From Ilumatobacteraceae bacterium (lineage in GTDB: Bacteria; Actinomycetota; Acidimicrobiia; Acidimicrobiales; Ilumatobacteraceae), in assembly GCA_033344875.1 (NCBI GenBank), contig JAWPMO010000001.1:4241595-4305594 (forward strand): a stretch of DNA of 64,000 nucleotides, given 5' to 3'. The notes under the pieces were generated by a model. That model was not told the origin of the DNA. It saw only the letters and a program-made list of their open reading frames with translations, and ran no database searches. Numbering within the stretch: the stretch's first letter is position 1; every line of letters begins with the position of its first letter. Shown here in pieces: positions 43,422 to 53,892 of this stretch. Both the position numbers and the translations under genes were made by a program.

Positions 43422-44636
43422 TCACCTCCCCACCACTTGGAATCGTCGGTTGACGATGTTGAGGACGAGCGATGTCAGGAGCGAGAACGTCAGGTAGACC
43501 AACATCAGGGCGAGAATCAGCTGGGTCGCCGGCTGGCCGTTGCCGATCGCGGTTCGGATGGCCTGCGTGACGTCGGGATAGGCGACCACGACGGCGAGCG
43601 ATGTGTTCTTCGTGAGATTGAGGAACTGGTTGATGATCGACGGAATCGCGATCCGGAACGCCTGCGGCAGGATCACGAAGCGATACCGCTGGAAGCCGCT
43701 GAGCGCCAGTGCGTTGGCGGCCTCGCTCTGGCCCCGGTGTACGGCGAGGATCGAACCGCGGATGATCTCGGCGATGTGGCTGGCCGTGTAGAGGCCGAGC
43801 GCGAGCGTGAGGGCGACGTAGCCGTCGTTGGTGGTCAGACCGCCCTCGATCAGTCGCCCGCTCTCGGAAACCGCCGGCCACGACCACCGCAGTGGACCGC
43901 CGAGGGCGACGAACGCCACGACGCCGATGACCAGCAAGGTGACGAACGAGTAGGCCACCCGATGATGGGGTTGTCCCGTTTCGACGTTGTACCGCGTGCG
44001 CCAGACCCACACGCCCACAGCGGCAGCGAGTGCGACGAGCATGATGATCCAGAACAGCCCGGTGTTGCCGTCGTTGGCGAACGACGGGAAGCCCAGACGG
44101 CTGCGCGACAGGATCATGAAGTTGGAGTCGCTGCCCGGGATCTTGAAGAGGTTCGGCTCGCTCCCCGCGGTGAACGCGTTGAGCCGGGCATTGTTCACGA
44201 ACAGTGCGCTGCCGACGAAGATGATGATGACCAGCGGGGGAATGTTGCGGAACGTCTCGACATAGAGCGCAGCGAGCTTCTTGACGATCCAGTTGTCCGA
44301 GAGCCGAGCGACGCCGATCAGGATGCCGAGCACCACGGCGATGGTGATGCCGACCACGGCCGACGCCAGCGTGTTCTTCACACCGACGAACACGATCAGT
44401 TCCCAGATCGGCTGCGTGCGTTCGAACGACGAGTCGCGGACGGTGAATCCCGCCGGGTCGTCCCAGAACCCGAGCCCGAACGGGATGCCCTGCTCGTCGA
44501 GGCCGGTCAACAGGTTGTTGATCAGCCACCACAGCAGCGCGACCACCCCGGCGACGGCACCGATCTGCGCCAGGACGCGCAACACGTTCACGTTGCGCCA
44601 GAACGGCGGTTTCGCCGATTGTGTCGACGCGCTCAT
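43422..44636 (-). CDS. aapQ: Amino acid ABC transporter permease AapQ-like
   Basis: 404 residues with about eight TM helices. The extracytoplasmic insertion between the early helices (NARLNAFTAGSEPNLFKIPG and following) is typical of AapQ/BztB permeases. The EAA loop reads EAANALALSGFQRYRFVILP. Pairs with AapM. A strong hairpin separates it from aapJ. Confidence 0.9.
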   Translation of the reverse strand: MSASTQSAKPPFWRNVNVLRVLAQIGAVAGVVALLWWLINNLLTGLDEQGIPFGLGFWDDPAGFTVRDSSFERTQPIWELIVFVGVKNTLASAVVGITIAVVLGILIGVARLSDNWIVKKLAALYVETFRNIPPLVIIIFVGSALFVNNARLNAFTAGSEPNLFKIPGSDSNFMILSRSRLGFPSFANDGNTGLFWIIMLVALAAAVGVWVWRTRYNVETGQPHHRVAYSFVTLLVIGVVAFVALGGPLRWSWPAVSESGRLIEGGLTTNDGYVALTLALGLYTASHIAEIIRGSILAVHRGQSEAANALALSGFQRYRFVILPQAFRIAIPSIINQFLNLTKNTSLAVVVAYPDVTQAIRTAIGNGQPATQLILALMLVYLTFSLLTSLVLNIVNRRFQVVGR

Positions 44637-44680
44637 GCGTCAGCCCCCATGTGATGCCCCCATCGGTCGGTGTCGTGTGG

Positions 44681-44717
44681 ACGAGGGGCGGGTCGCCGAC
44701 GGCGACCCGCCCCTCGT
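44681..44717 (-). terminator. 17-bp perfect hairpin between aapJ and aapQ
   Basis: 44681-44697 (ACGAGGGGCGGGTCGCC) and 44701-44717 are exact reverse complements with a 3-nt loop. No T-run follows. It begins 24 bp after the aapJ stop and ends 44 bp before the aapQ start. In binding-protein transporter operons such a hairpin usually gives partial termination and protects the upstream message, so the binding protein is made in excess. Confidence 0.75.
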
Positions 44718-44741
44718 ATGAACGGTGTCAGTACTCGATGC

Positions 44742-45896
44742 TCAGCGGAGCGGCGGTACGTACATGAGGCCGCCGTTGGTCCACAGGTCGTTGGGAGAAC
44801 CCTCGAGTGTGAGGCCGATCGGAACGATGTTGCGATCGTAGATCTCCTTGTAGTTGCCGACCTGCTCGACGACGTCGACCGCGAAGGTGGGATCGAGACC
44901 CAGCCCGGCGTCGAAGCCCTCTTCCTGACCGGTGAAGCGCAGGATGTTCGGGTCGTCGCCCGAGTAGCTCCCGATGCTGCCCGAGTCGAGGCCGAACTCC
45001 CAGGCCTGCACGGTGGCCATCACGGCCCAGTTGACGGCCTGTGCCCACTCGGTGTCGCCGTCGGCGACCACCGGGCCGAGCGGCTCCTTGGAGATGACCT
45101 CGGCGAAGATCGACTGCTCTTCGCCGCCGCCCTCTTCGATCGTCGCCTTGAAGGCGGCGAGCTGCGAGGCGTCGGAGGTCCAGGCTTCGCACTGCCCCGA
45201 CTCGTAGGCCGGCTGCAGCTGCGTGTTGTCCTCGAACACGACCGGCGTGAAGTTGATGCCGCGAGCACCCATGACCGAGGTCAGGTTCAGCTCGGTCGTC
45301 GTGCCCGACAGCACACAGATGCTGGCATCGGCGAGGTCCTCCAGCGTGGTGAAGCCAGTCGATGCGGGCACCATCATGCCCTGGCCGTCGTAGAAGGTGG
45401 TGAACAAGAAGTTCGAGCCCTCGACCCCGTCGCGGGTGGCGGTCCAGGTGGTGTTCCGCACCAGGACGTCGATCTCACCCGACTGCAGTGCGGTGAAGCG
45501 TGCGTCAGCATTGAGCGGCACGATGTTCACGGCGTCGGCGTCACCGAGGATGCCGGCTGCGATCACGCGACAGAACTCGATGTCGAAGCCCGAGTAGTCG
45601 CCGGCCGAGTCGACGACACCGAACCCCGGGAGGGTTTCGTTGCCGCCGCAGTTGAGTTCGCCGCGGTCGCGTACGGCTTGGAGTGTGCCGCCACCCTGCA
45701 CCGCGTCGACGGTGTCGTCGGCGGTGTCGCCGGCGGTGTCGTCGGTCGCGTCGCTGCCCGAGTCGTCGGCCGTGTCGACGACCTCGTCGTCGTCGGCGGA
45801 GTCGTCGTCACCGCCACAGGCGCTCACGACGAGCGCCAGTGCGGCGAGTGCTCCAGCGGCCTTCTGCCATGTCTTGGTTGTCCCTTTCGGGGTCAT
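44742..45896 (-). CDS. aapJ: Amino acid-binding lipoprotein AapJ-like
   Basis: 384 residues from ATG 45896 with AGGAGGAAG ribosome site. Lipobox VVSAC (Cys 27), an Asp/Thr-rich linker (30-65), then a type II periplasmic-binding fold (GGGTLQAVRDRGELNCGGNE, FDIEFCRVIAAGILGD). VRNTTWTATRD and EPLGPVVADGD are characteristic of AapJ/BztA. It captures polar amino acids outside the membrane for AapQMP. Confidence 0.92.
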   Translation of the reverse strand: MTPKGTTKTWQKAAGALAALALVVSACGGDDDSADDDEVVDTADDSGSDATDDTAGDTADDTVDAVQGGGTLQAVRDRGELNCGGNETLPGFGVVDSAGDYSGFDIEFCRVIAAGILGDADAVNIVPLNADARFTALQSGEIDVLVRNTTWTATRDGVEGSNFLFTTFYDGQGMMVPASTGFTTLEDLADASICVLSGTTTELNLTSVMGARGINFTPVVFEDNTQLQPAYESGQCEAWTSDASQLAAFKATIEEGGGEEQSIFAEVISKEPLGPVVADGDTEWAQAVNWAVMATVQAWEFGLDSGSIGSYSGDDPNILRFTGQEEGFDAGLGLDPTFAVDVVEQVGNYKEIYDRNIVPIGLTLEGSPNDLWTNGGLMYVPPLR

Positions 45897-46010
45897 ACTT
45901 CCTCCTGAAATGGAATGGGCGCTCGCGAGAGCGTCCGGGTTGTTCACGCTGCGCGCCGAATCGATCCGGCGAAGCGATGGATCGACACTAACAGGGGTCA
46001 AAGTGGCGTC

Positions 46011-46023
46011 GGTCACAGTGACC
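46011..46023. promoter_or_regulatory. Palindrome between aapJ and pepA
   Basis: GGTCACAGTGACC is a perfect odd palindrome around one A. The 8-mers TCAAAGTG (45998-46005) and TCACAGTG (46013-46020) form a near direct repeat 15 bp apart. The site is 115 bp upstream of aapJ and 53 bp upstream of pepA, placed to affect both divergent genes. Confidence 0.5.
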
Positions 46024-46075
46024 CTTTCGCAACATGGCATTCACAGGTTCGGTCCTGACGCGCCAGAATGGGGGG

Positions 46076-47533
46076 ATGTCGTCACAGGTCCCGTCCGTCT
46101 CCACCGTCCGCTCGATCCCGAAGGGCGTCGATGCCGTCGGACTCGCAGTGGCAGCATCCGGCGCCGTGCCGCGTCAGCTGGGTCTGACCCGCGCCGGTCT
46201 GGAGACGCTCGGATTCACCGGCAAGGTCGGCCAGACGCTGGTCGTGCCGGCGAAGGACGGCCCGACCCTCGTCGCGGTCGGTGTCGGCGAGCAGTCGACC
46301 ACCACGACGCTGCGAAATGCGGCAGCCGCGTTCGCCCGCGCCGCCGGTACCGCTGCGACGCTGGCGACCAACCTGGCCGACGATGCCGCGGTCGACGCCG
46401 AAGCGGCAGCCCAGGCCGTCGTCGAGGGTGTCACGCTCGCCCGGTACCGCTACGTCGGGCAGAAGAACGACACGTCGATCTCCCATCCGGTCGACTCGCT
46501 GGCGCTCGTCGTCGGGTCCAAGGCCGACTCGGCCGCTTCCAAGGGAGCCGCTCGGGCCGCGGCCACGTCGCGCGCAGCGATGCTCGCCCGCGAGTTCGCC
46601 AACACGCCGCCGAGTCATCTCACCGCCCGCGACCTGGCCGACCGTGCGACCGAGCTGGCCGCCGAGCACGGTCTGCAGGTCGAGGTCTTCGACAAGGACG
46701 CACTCGAGGTGCTCGGTTGCGGCGGCATCCTGGGCGTCAACGCCGGGTCGGTCGAACCGCCGCGGATGGTCAAGCTGTCGTACACGCCCCGTAACCCCAA
46801 GGCGCACCTGGCGCTGGTCGGCAAGGGCGTGATGTTCGATTCGGGCGGCCTGAGCATCAAGCCGAGTGGCCCGATGACCAACCTGATGAAGATGGACATG
46901 TCGGGTGCCGCCGCCGTGCTCGGGGCGATGACCGCGCTGAAGGACCTCGGCTGCCGCAACCGGGTGACCGCCTGGCTGATGTGCACCGACAACATGCCGT
47001 CGGGCTCGGCGATGAAGCTCGGCGACGTCCTCCACATCCGCAACGGCAAGACCGTCGAGATCCACAACACCGACGCCGAGGGTCGGCTGATCCTGGCCGA
47101 CGGCCTGTCGCTCGCCGCCGAAGCGGGACCCGATGCGATCGTCGACATCGCCACCCTCACCGGTGCGGCGATGGCCGCGCTCGGTCAGGAGATGGCGGCG
47201 GTCATCGGTTCCGACGATTCGTTGATCGCTCAGGTGCAGACCTCGGCCGAGCAGGCCGATGAGCCGGTGTGGCAGCTGCCGCTCGCGAAGGACCGCTATC
47301 GCAAGCTGCTCGACTCGGTCGTCGCCGACATGAAGAACATCGGCGGCCCGTACGCCGGTGCGACCACCGCAGCGATCTTCCTGTCGGAGTTCGTCGGCGA
47401 CGTGCCGTGGGCCCACCTCGACATCGCCGGGCCGATGAACGTCGACGCCGACACCAGTTGGAAGTCGAAGGGGGCGACCGGGTTCGGGACGCGCCTGCTG
47501 ATCGATCTCGCGACCACCTTCACGCCTGCATGA
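46076..47533 (+). CDS. pepA: Leucyl aminopeptidase (M17)
   Basis: 485 residues from ATG 46076, preceded by GGGGGG. The two-metal site includes GVMFDSGGLSIKPSGPM with Lys/Asp ligands, MKMDMSGAAAVLGAM, and the family signature NTDAEGRLILADGL. It releases N-terminal residues from peptides in the cytoplasm. Divergent from the amino acid importer. Overlaps the sulfatase gene by 4 bp. Confidence 0.94.
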   Translation: MSSQVPSVSTVRSIPKGVDAVGLAVAASGAVPRQLGLTRAGLETLGFTGKVGQTLVVPAKDGPTLVAVGVGEQSTTTTLRNAAAAFARAAGTAATLATNLADDAAVDAEAAAQAVVEGVTLARYRYVGQKNDTSISHPVDSLALVVGSKADSAASKGAARAAATSRAAMLAREFANTPPSHLTARDLADRATELAAEHGLQVEVFDKDALEVLGCGGILGVNAGSVEPPRMVKLSYTPRNPKAHLALVGKGVMFDSGGLSIKPSGPMTNLMKMDMSGAAAVLGAMTALKDLGCRNRVTAWLMCTDNMPSGSAMKLGDVLHIRNGKTVEIHNTDAEGRLILADGLSLAAEAGPDAIVDIATLTGAAMAALGQEMAAVIGSDDSLIAQVQTSAEQADEPVWQLPLAKDRYRKLLDSVVADMKNIGGPYAGATTAAIFLSEFVGDVPWAHLDIAGPMNVDADTSWKSKGATGFGTRLLIDLATTFTPA

Positions 47534-48951
47534 GCGGGGCAGGGGCGGCGCGCCCGAACTTCGTGTTCGTCATGAGTGACGATCACGCCGCGCACGCGAT
47601 CTCCGCCTACGGCAGTCGGATCAACCGGACGCCGCATCTCGACCGCATCGCCGACGGTGGTATGCGGTTCGACGCGTGCTTCTGCACGAACTCGATCTGC
47701 ACGCCGAGTCGGGCGTCGATCCTCACCGGCACGTACAACCATGTCAACGAGGTGACCACTCTCGACACGCACATGGACAACCGGCTGACGACGTTCCCGA
47801 AGTTGCTGCAGGCCGCCGGGTACCAGACGGCCGTGTTCGGCAAGTGGCACCTCGGGCACGGTCCGGAGCACGACCCGGCGGGTTTCGACACGTGGCGGGT
47901 CCTGCCGGGCCAGGGCCACTATCACAACCCCGTGATGCTCGACCACGAGCGGGGCGTCGTCGAGCGCGGCGGTTACGTGACCGACCTGATCACCGACGAC
48001 TGCCTCGACTGGCTCGACCGACGCGACCCCGACCGACCGTTCATGCTGCTGTGCCATCACAAGGCGCCGCACCGCACGTGGGAGCCGGCCCGCGAGCACT
48101 TCACGATGTACGACGACGTCGACATCCCCGAGCCGGAGACGATGTTCGACGATCACGCGACCCGTGCGGCCGTGGTGCAGGCGATGCGGATGCGGCTCCT
48201 CGACCTCGACCCGATCGTCGACCTCAAGGCACCGGTGCCGCCCGGCCTGTCGGAGGACGAGGAGGTGCGCTGGCGGTACCAGCGCTACATCAAGGACTAC
48301 CTGCGGGTGATCGCGTCGATCGACGACAACGTCGGGCGCATGCTCGACTGGCTCGATGCCGAAGGTCTCGCCGACAACACGGTCGTCGTCTACACGAGCG
48401 ACCAGGGATTCTTCCTCGGCGATCACGGGTGGTTCGACAAGCGCCTCATGTACGAGGAGTCGCTGTCGATGCCGTTCCTCGTCAGGTACCCGGCGATGGT
48501 CGCCGCCGGATCATCGTGCGACGAGATCGCGCTCAACGTCGACGTCGGCCCGACCTTCCTCGAACTCGCCGGCGTCGAGGTGCCCGACGAGATGCAGGGT
48601 GCGTCGATCGTGCCGCTCCTGCGCGGCGAGTCACCCGACGACTGGCGGCAGTCGATGTACTACCGCTACTGGATGCACCGCGACGGGGCCCACAACGTCC
48701 CGGCCCACTACGGCGTGCGGACCCGGACCCACAAGCTGATCTGCTACTACAACGATCCGCTCGATCAGCTCGGCGCCAACGGGCCGGCCGACCCGGTCGA
48801 GTGGGAGTTGTTCGACCTGGTCGTCGACCCGCTCGAGACCACCAACGTGATCGCCGATCCCACCTACACGGCGATCGTCGCAGAACTGCGGGCCGAGCTC
48901 TCCCGGTTGCAGGCCGAGCTCGGCGACGAACCGCATCCCGCCGCGGTCTGA
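47530..48951 (+). CDS. Type I sulfatase
   Basis: 473 residues. Metal ligands DD at 17-18 (FVMSDDHAAH). The formylglycine signature CTPSR with C57, within SICTPSRASILTG, means an FGE-type maturase is needed. GKWHLGHG and later TSDQGFFLGDHGWFDKRL are typical. No signal peptide, so it probably acts in the cytoplasm. Substrate unknown: aryl, choline or carbohydrate sulfate. Coupled to pepA. Confidence 0.9.
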   Translation: MSGAGAARPNFVFVMSDDHAAHAISAYGSRINRTPHLDRIADGGMRFDACFCTNSICTPSRASILTGTYNHVNEVTTLDTHMDNRLTTFPKLLQAAGYQTAVFGKWHLGHGPEHDPAGFDTWRVLPGQGHYHNPVMLDHERGVVERGGYVTDLITDDCLDWLDRRDPDRPFMLLCHHKAPHRTWEPAREHFTMYDDVDIPEPETMFDDHATRAAVVQAMRMRLLDLDPIVDLKAPVPPGLSEDEEVRWRYQRYIKDYLRVIASIDDNVGRMLDWLDAEGLADNTVVVYTSDQGFFLGDHGWFDKRLMYEESLSMPFLVRYPAMVAAGSSCDEIALNVDVGPTFLELAGVEVPDEMQGASIVPLLRGESPDDWRQSMYYRYWMHRDGAHNVPAHYGVRTRTHKLICYYNDPLDQLGANGPADPVEWELFDLVVDPLETTNVIADPTYTAIVAELRAELSRLQAELGDEPHPAAV

Positions 48952-48952
48952 A

Positions 48953-48971
48953 CCGGCCGCGGCTCGGCCGG
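48953..48971. terminator. Bidirectional terminator-like hairpin
   Basis: CCGGCCG (48953-48959) and CGGCCGG (48965-48971) around a 5-nt loop fill the 22-bp gap between two convergent stops (48951 and 48974). No T-tract. Confidence 0.5.
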
Positions 48972-48973
48972 AC

Positions 48974-49489
48974 TCACGACGCGATCGCAGCGGCTTCGCA
49001 GGCGCGGGCGGCGGCGTGGGCCGAGATGCCCGCTTCGATCAGTCGGCGTTCGATGTCGCGTCGGTCGATCGTGATCGTGCGTCGAGCCCACTCGTCGTGC
49101 GTGGCCTGGAGGTCGTCGGGCAGTCGTTTCAGGTGGCGCTGGGCGACCGTCGGGAACTTGCGGCGGACGGCGAACCCGTCACTCGCCGGCTGCGCGAGCC
49201 CGAACATCACGCACCGGTGCAGCGCCTTGCCGAACGGTGAGTTCTGCCCTTTCGAGAACGAGAGTCCCATCGACGTCGCGGCGTGCTGGAGGTCGAGCGT
49301 GAAGCCGTCGGGTTCGTGGTCGAACTCGTCGGCGAACCTGCGCATGATCCACGTCGCCGTCGGGCCGATGACGCTCAGCCAGAACCGTTCGACGTAGGCG
49401 CTGCGTGGGTCGTGGCCGCGGGCGTCGAGGACCGGATCGGCCCAGGGCCTGATGGTGGCGGGTGATGGGATGAGTTGGATGACGTCCAC
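48974..49489 (-). CDS. Conserved actinobacterial protein of unknown function
   Basis: 171 residues from GTG 49489 (CGGAG ribosome site). The sequence SAYVERFWLSVIGPTATWIM, FTLDLQHAATSMGL, SFSKGQNSPFGKALHRCVMFG and VAQRHLKRLP is a pattern seen in many actinobacterial genomes. It looks helical and soluble, with a basic middle that could bind nucleic acid. No function known. Convergent with the sulfatase gene. Confidence 0.65.
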   Translation of the reverse strand: MDVIQLIPSPATIRPWADPVLDARGHDPRSAYVERFWLSVIGPTATWIMRRFADEFDHEPDGFTLDLQHAATSMGLSFSKGQNSPFGKALHRCVMFGLAQPASDGFAVRRKFPTVAQRHLKRLPDDLQATHDEWARRTITIDRRDIERRLIEAGISAHAAARACEAAAIAS

Positions 49490-49560
49490 GGTGTGCTCCG
49501 TCCTGATGCGATGACAGAGGGAAGCCGGACGTCGTGAGTGGGGGGACCGGACGCCCCGAA

Positions 49561-49573
49561 CCGGAAAGTCCGG
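49561..49573 (-). terminator. Short hairpin after the L,D-transpeptidase-like gene
   Basis: CCGGA-AAG-TCCGG, 15 bp after the stop at 49588 in the direction of transcription. Weak terminator candidate without T-run. Confidence 0.3.
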
Positions 49574-49587
49574 CCCGAGAACGCTGA

Positions 49588-50418
49588 TCAGGCCGAGTCG
49601 CGCAGCCAGGTGCGGGGTCCGATCGCGAAGTGGGGCGAGAGGGCCGGGTCGATGCTGCGGATCGTGCCGACGAGGTCGTCGTAGCCGAGTGAGACGCAGC
49701 CGCTCGTGGGCTTGCCGGCGCCGCTCGACGTGTAGCTCGTGCGGTGCAGGAAGATCGCCGCGGCATACGGGGTCTCGCCGGGTTCGTCGCCCGAGATCGG
49801 ATCGAGGTTGGCGCCGATCACGGCGGCGTGCGAGTACGCCTCGCCGTAATTCTGGAGCCATTCGTCGGGGCCCGAGCATCCGTACCGGGAGATCACGTGC
49901 TGGTAGCGCGACGTGTTCGGCGTGGCGCCCCAGCAATCCTCCGGCCGCACCGACCGGTACGGGGCGAGCGCACCCGGGTCGGGCCGGTTGCCGAACATGC
50001 TGAACGTCTGCCCGTCCCAGGCGGTGACCTCGCCGAGCGGGAACACGCCGGCCGGGGTGGTGCCGTCACCCGACCGACGGTCGACCAGCGGCCGGGTGCC
50101 GCTGCGCCCGAACATCGCCGGTTGGGCACCCCGGCGGCAGCGCCAGTCGCCGCCCGTCGTCTGCACGGCGACCTCGACCGTGCCGTCGACGTCGCCGAAG
50201 CCGTCGGTCGCCATCACCACGAACTGCCGGACGCCGGGATGGCGCGAGGCGAGTCCGGCGACGGTGGCGAGGTCGCACTCGGCCTCGACGGAGAACGCCA
50301 CGTCGCGAGCGGCTGCCTCGTCGACCGTTGCCCCCGACGGCCCGAATGCACCGGCGACGAAGCCACTGCTCGCGACCGTCGCGACGATCGTGAGGGCGAT
50401 GGTGCGCGCGAGATTCAC
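49588..50418 (-). CDS. Secreted L,D-transpeptidase-like (YkuD) protein
   Basis: 276 residues from GTG 50418. Signal peptide (about 1-27, TIALTIVATVASSGFVAGAF). The C-terminal half has the catalytic pattern AIFLHRTSY and GKPTSGCVSLGYDDL, the HxxxxxSGC motif of L,D-transpeptidases. GTTPAGVFPLGEV is a family feature. It probably acts on peptidoglycan peptides outside the membrane. Divergent from the sirtuin gene. Confidence 0.82.
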   Translation of the reverse strand: MNLARTIALTIVATVASSGFVAGAFGPSGATVDEAAARDVAFSVEAECDLATVAGLASRHPGVRQFVVMATDGFGDVDGTVEVAVQTTGGDWRCRRGAQPAMFGRSGTRPLVDRRSGDGTTPAGVFPLGEVTAWDGQTFSMFGNRPDPGALAPYRSVRPEDCWGATPNTSRYQHVISRYGCSGPDEWLQNYGEAYSHAAVIGANLDPISGDEPGETPYAAAIFLHRTSYTSSGAGKPTSGCVSLGYDDLVGTIRSIDPALSPHFAIGPRTWLRDSA

Positions 50419-50462
50419 GCCCCCGAGTCTGGTCGCTGGCGCGGAGCGGTAACAATCACCCC

Positions 50463-51224
50463 ATGGGAGACACACCGGTCGGAGTCCGCGCCGCGGCAGA
50501 ACGGGTCGCCGCGGCAGAGCGCATCGTGGTCCTGACGGGTGCCGGGATCTCGACGGATTCGGGCATCCCCGACTTCCGCGGACCGAAGGGCGTCTGGACG
50601 AAGAACCCGGCTGCGGAGAATGCAGCGACGATCCAGAACTACCTCGCCGACGCCGAGGTGCGACGGCGTGCGTGGCTCGGCCGTCTCGACACACCGGTCT
50701 GGACGGCCGAACCCAACGTGGGGCACGAGGCGGTCGTGGCGCTCGAGCGGGCCCGCAAGTTGCACGCGGTCGTGACCCAGAACGTCGACGGTCTGCACCA
50801 GGAGGCGGGCCACGATCCCGACAACGTGATCGAGGTGCACGGCACCGTGCGATATTCGCGGTGCTGGGAATGCGGCGATCGCCGACCGATGCGCGAGACG
50901 CTCGATCGGGTCCGCGCCGGCGAGTCCGATCCGCCATGCCTCGTCTGCGGCGGCATCGTCAAGTCCGACACGATCAGCTTCGGTCAGTCGTTGGTGCCCG
51001 AGGTGATCGACCGCGCGCTCCGGGTCAGCGAAGAGTGCGATCTCCTGATCGCCGTCGGGTCGACACTGAGCGTGTACCCGGTCGCGAACTGTGTACCGAT
51101 CGCGAAGCGGGCGGGCGCGCCGGTGATCATCGTCAACGGTCAGCCGACCGAGATGGATCGTCATGCCGACCATCTCCTGATCGGCCAGATCGCCGACATC
51201 CTGCCGGCGATCGTCGACGGCTGA
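50463..51224 (+). CDS. NAD-dependent deacylase, Sir2 family
   Basis: 253 residues. NAD motif TGAGISTDSGIPDFRG (25-40), TQNVDGLHQ, catalytic His in VIEVHGTV, zinc cysteines CWEC and CLVC, and GSTLSVYPVA. A complete sirtuin. It removes acyl groups from protein lysines using NAD, for example on acyl-CoA synthetases. The class is probably U/III-like but the deciding substrate residues are not clear from sequence alone. Confidence 0.92.
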   Translation: MGDTPVGVRAAAERVAAAERIVVLTGAGISTDSGIPDFRGPKGVWTKNPAAENAATIQNYLADAEVRRRAWLGRLDTPVWTAEPNVGHEAVVALERARKLHAVVTQNVDGLHQEAGHDPDNVIEVHGTVRYSRCWECGDRRPMRETLDRVRAGESDPPCLVCGGIVKSDTISFGQSLVPEVIDRALRVSEECDLLIAVGSTLSVYPVANCVPIAKRAGAPVIIVNGQPTEMDRHADHLLIGQIADILPAIVDG

Positions 51225-51251
51225 GCGCTCGGGTCCCGATGCGGCGGCGGG

Positions 51252-52643
51252 TCAGAGCCTGGTCGGCGCGTCCGACCGCTCGGTCGACGTCCCTGCGCTG
51301 CCGGGCTCGAGCCGGAACGACGGGTCCCCGATGACGATGCGGTCGCGTCCGTCGGACTTCGCCTGCATCAGCGCCCGGTCGGCGAGGTTGACGAGTTCGC
51401 TCAGATCGCTGCCGTACGACGAGTCGACCAGGCCGATGCTGACGGTGAACGTCGGGAGTTGCGCGTCGGTCAGCGCCTCGGCGAGTCGTTGCTGCAGTCG
51501 GTGCAGCACCGGCGCCGAACTCGTGACGTCGGCCTCGGGGAGGATGATGACGAACTCCTCGCCGCCGTGTCGGGCGACGATGTCGGCATCGCGGACCGCC
51601 GATTGCAGCACCCGAGCGAAGAGACGAAGGGCACGATCGCCGGTGTCGTGGCCGAAGGTGTCGTTGAGGTCTTTGAAATGGTCGAGATCGGCCATCGCGA
51701 CCCCGAACATGCTGTGCTGGGTCCGCATCTCGCGGGCCTGGTTCTCCATCGCCCGACGATTCAGCAGGCCGGTCAGCGGGTCGGTGTCGGCCTGTAGCTG
51801 CGACTGCGACATGGCACGCATCATGCCCAGGCGGGCGCCGAAGCGAACGGCGACCCCTTCCAACGCCGCAACTTCTTCGGCGAGATCGACGGACGAGACG
51901 TCGGTGTTGTCGCGCACGGCGTGCAGGACCGCAGACGGTGTTCCCAGCACGTTGACCGGGACGCACAGCGCGACGTGCCCGTCGTCGAGGGCGCGTTCAC
52001 GAAGCCTCGGACACGATGCGAGCGCGTTGGGGTTCGAGAAGCGCAGCGACTGGCCGTTCCGTACGGCTGGACAACTGCGCGGTGTCGTGACACCACAGCC
52101 CGGAGCAGGGTGCCCGGACGTGGTCACGACCCGCGCCAGGTGTGCGTTGCTGGAGTCGGCGACGAGGACCTCACCGGGGTGATCGGACGCCTCGCTCAGC
52201 GCGACACCCGCGATCTCGTACAGCTCCTCTTCTCGTTCGGCCATGTCGAACGCCGATTGCACCTGGCGAAGGAACCGCAGTCCGCGGCTCCGCTGCGTCA
52301 ACTCGTGCTCGTGTTCTTCCACGAGCCGGTGGATCCTGCGGAGATCTGCCCGAATCGGGAGGGCGGACGTCACGGTGAGCGCCAATGCTGCCAGCAGGAG
52401 GAACAGACCGAGTTCGAGCGCCAACCGGCCGGTCGCGATGTCGCCGCCGCCGGACGCCTCGTGCATGATCCGGTGGGCCCCGATGAATGCGATCGACAGA
52501 CCGATGAGCGCGCCGGCGACGCGGATGGCGATGCTTCGCATCCCGGTCTGTCGGTTCAGGAGGTCTCGGCCCTGGTTGGTGGGTTCCCCGGTCACGGTGG
52601 TGTATCGACGGAGCGTGGCGACTTCTTGAGCCGGCCGAGACAC
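51252..52643 (-). CDS. Membrane GAF-GGDEF diguanylate cyclase
   Basis: About 463 residues from GTG 52643; GTG 52595 and ATG 52541 are alternatives. Two TM helices (about 36-55 and 72-93), a linker coiled coil (RLVEEHEHELTQRSRGLRFL), a GAF domain (about 135-285) with four Cys (GCGV, SCPAV, SCPRL, ALCVP), then GGDEF. Active site GGEEF, with RxxD (RDAD) five residues before it, so product-inhibited synthesis of c-di-GMP is expected. The GAF cysteines may bind a cofactor. It lies back to back with the MoeZ-like gene. Confidence 0.85.
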   Translation of the reverse strand: MSRPAQEVATLRRYTTVTGEPTNQGRDLLNRQTGMRSIAIRVAGALIGLSIAFIGAHRIMHEASGGGDIATGRLALELGLFLLLAALALTVTSALPIRADLRRIHRLVEEHEHELTQRSRGLRFLRQVQSAFDMAEREEELYEIAGVALSEASDHPGEVLVADSSNAHLARVVTTSGHPAPGCGVTTPRSCPAVRNGQSLRFSNPNALASCPRLRERALDDGHVALCVPVNVLGTPSAVLHAVRDNTDVSSVDLAEEVAALEGVAVRFGARLGMMRAMSQSQLQADTDPLTGLLNRRAMENQAREMRTQHSMFGVAMADLDHFKDLNDTFGHDTGDRALRLFARVLQSAVRDADIVARHGGEEFVIILPEADVTSSAPVLHRLQQRLAEALTDAQLPTFTVSIGLVDSSYGSDLSELVNLADRALMQAKSDGRDRIVIGDPSFRLEPGSAGTSTERSDAPTRL

Positions 52644-52695
52644 AACGGGCCCGCCGAACGGGAATACCCGACCCAGTTGGTAGGTTTTGAGTTCT

Positions 52696-53859
<1,164 letters not shown>

Positions 53860-53892
53860 ACCGTCTGCGGCAGCGGCCGGCGCCCCTGCCGG

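Noticed and set aside
41948-43453. Long plus-strand open frame opposite aapM
   Set aside because: Glu/Asp/Arg/His-rich translation without any domain; mirror of a membrane protein gene.
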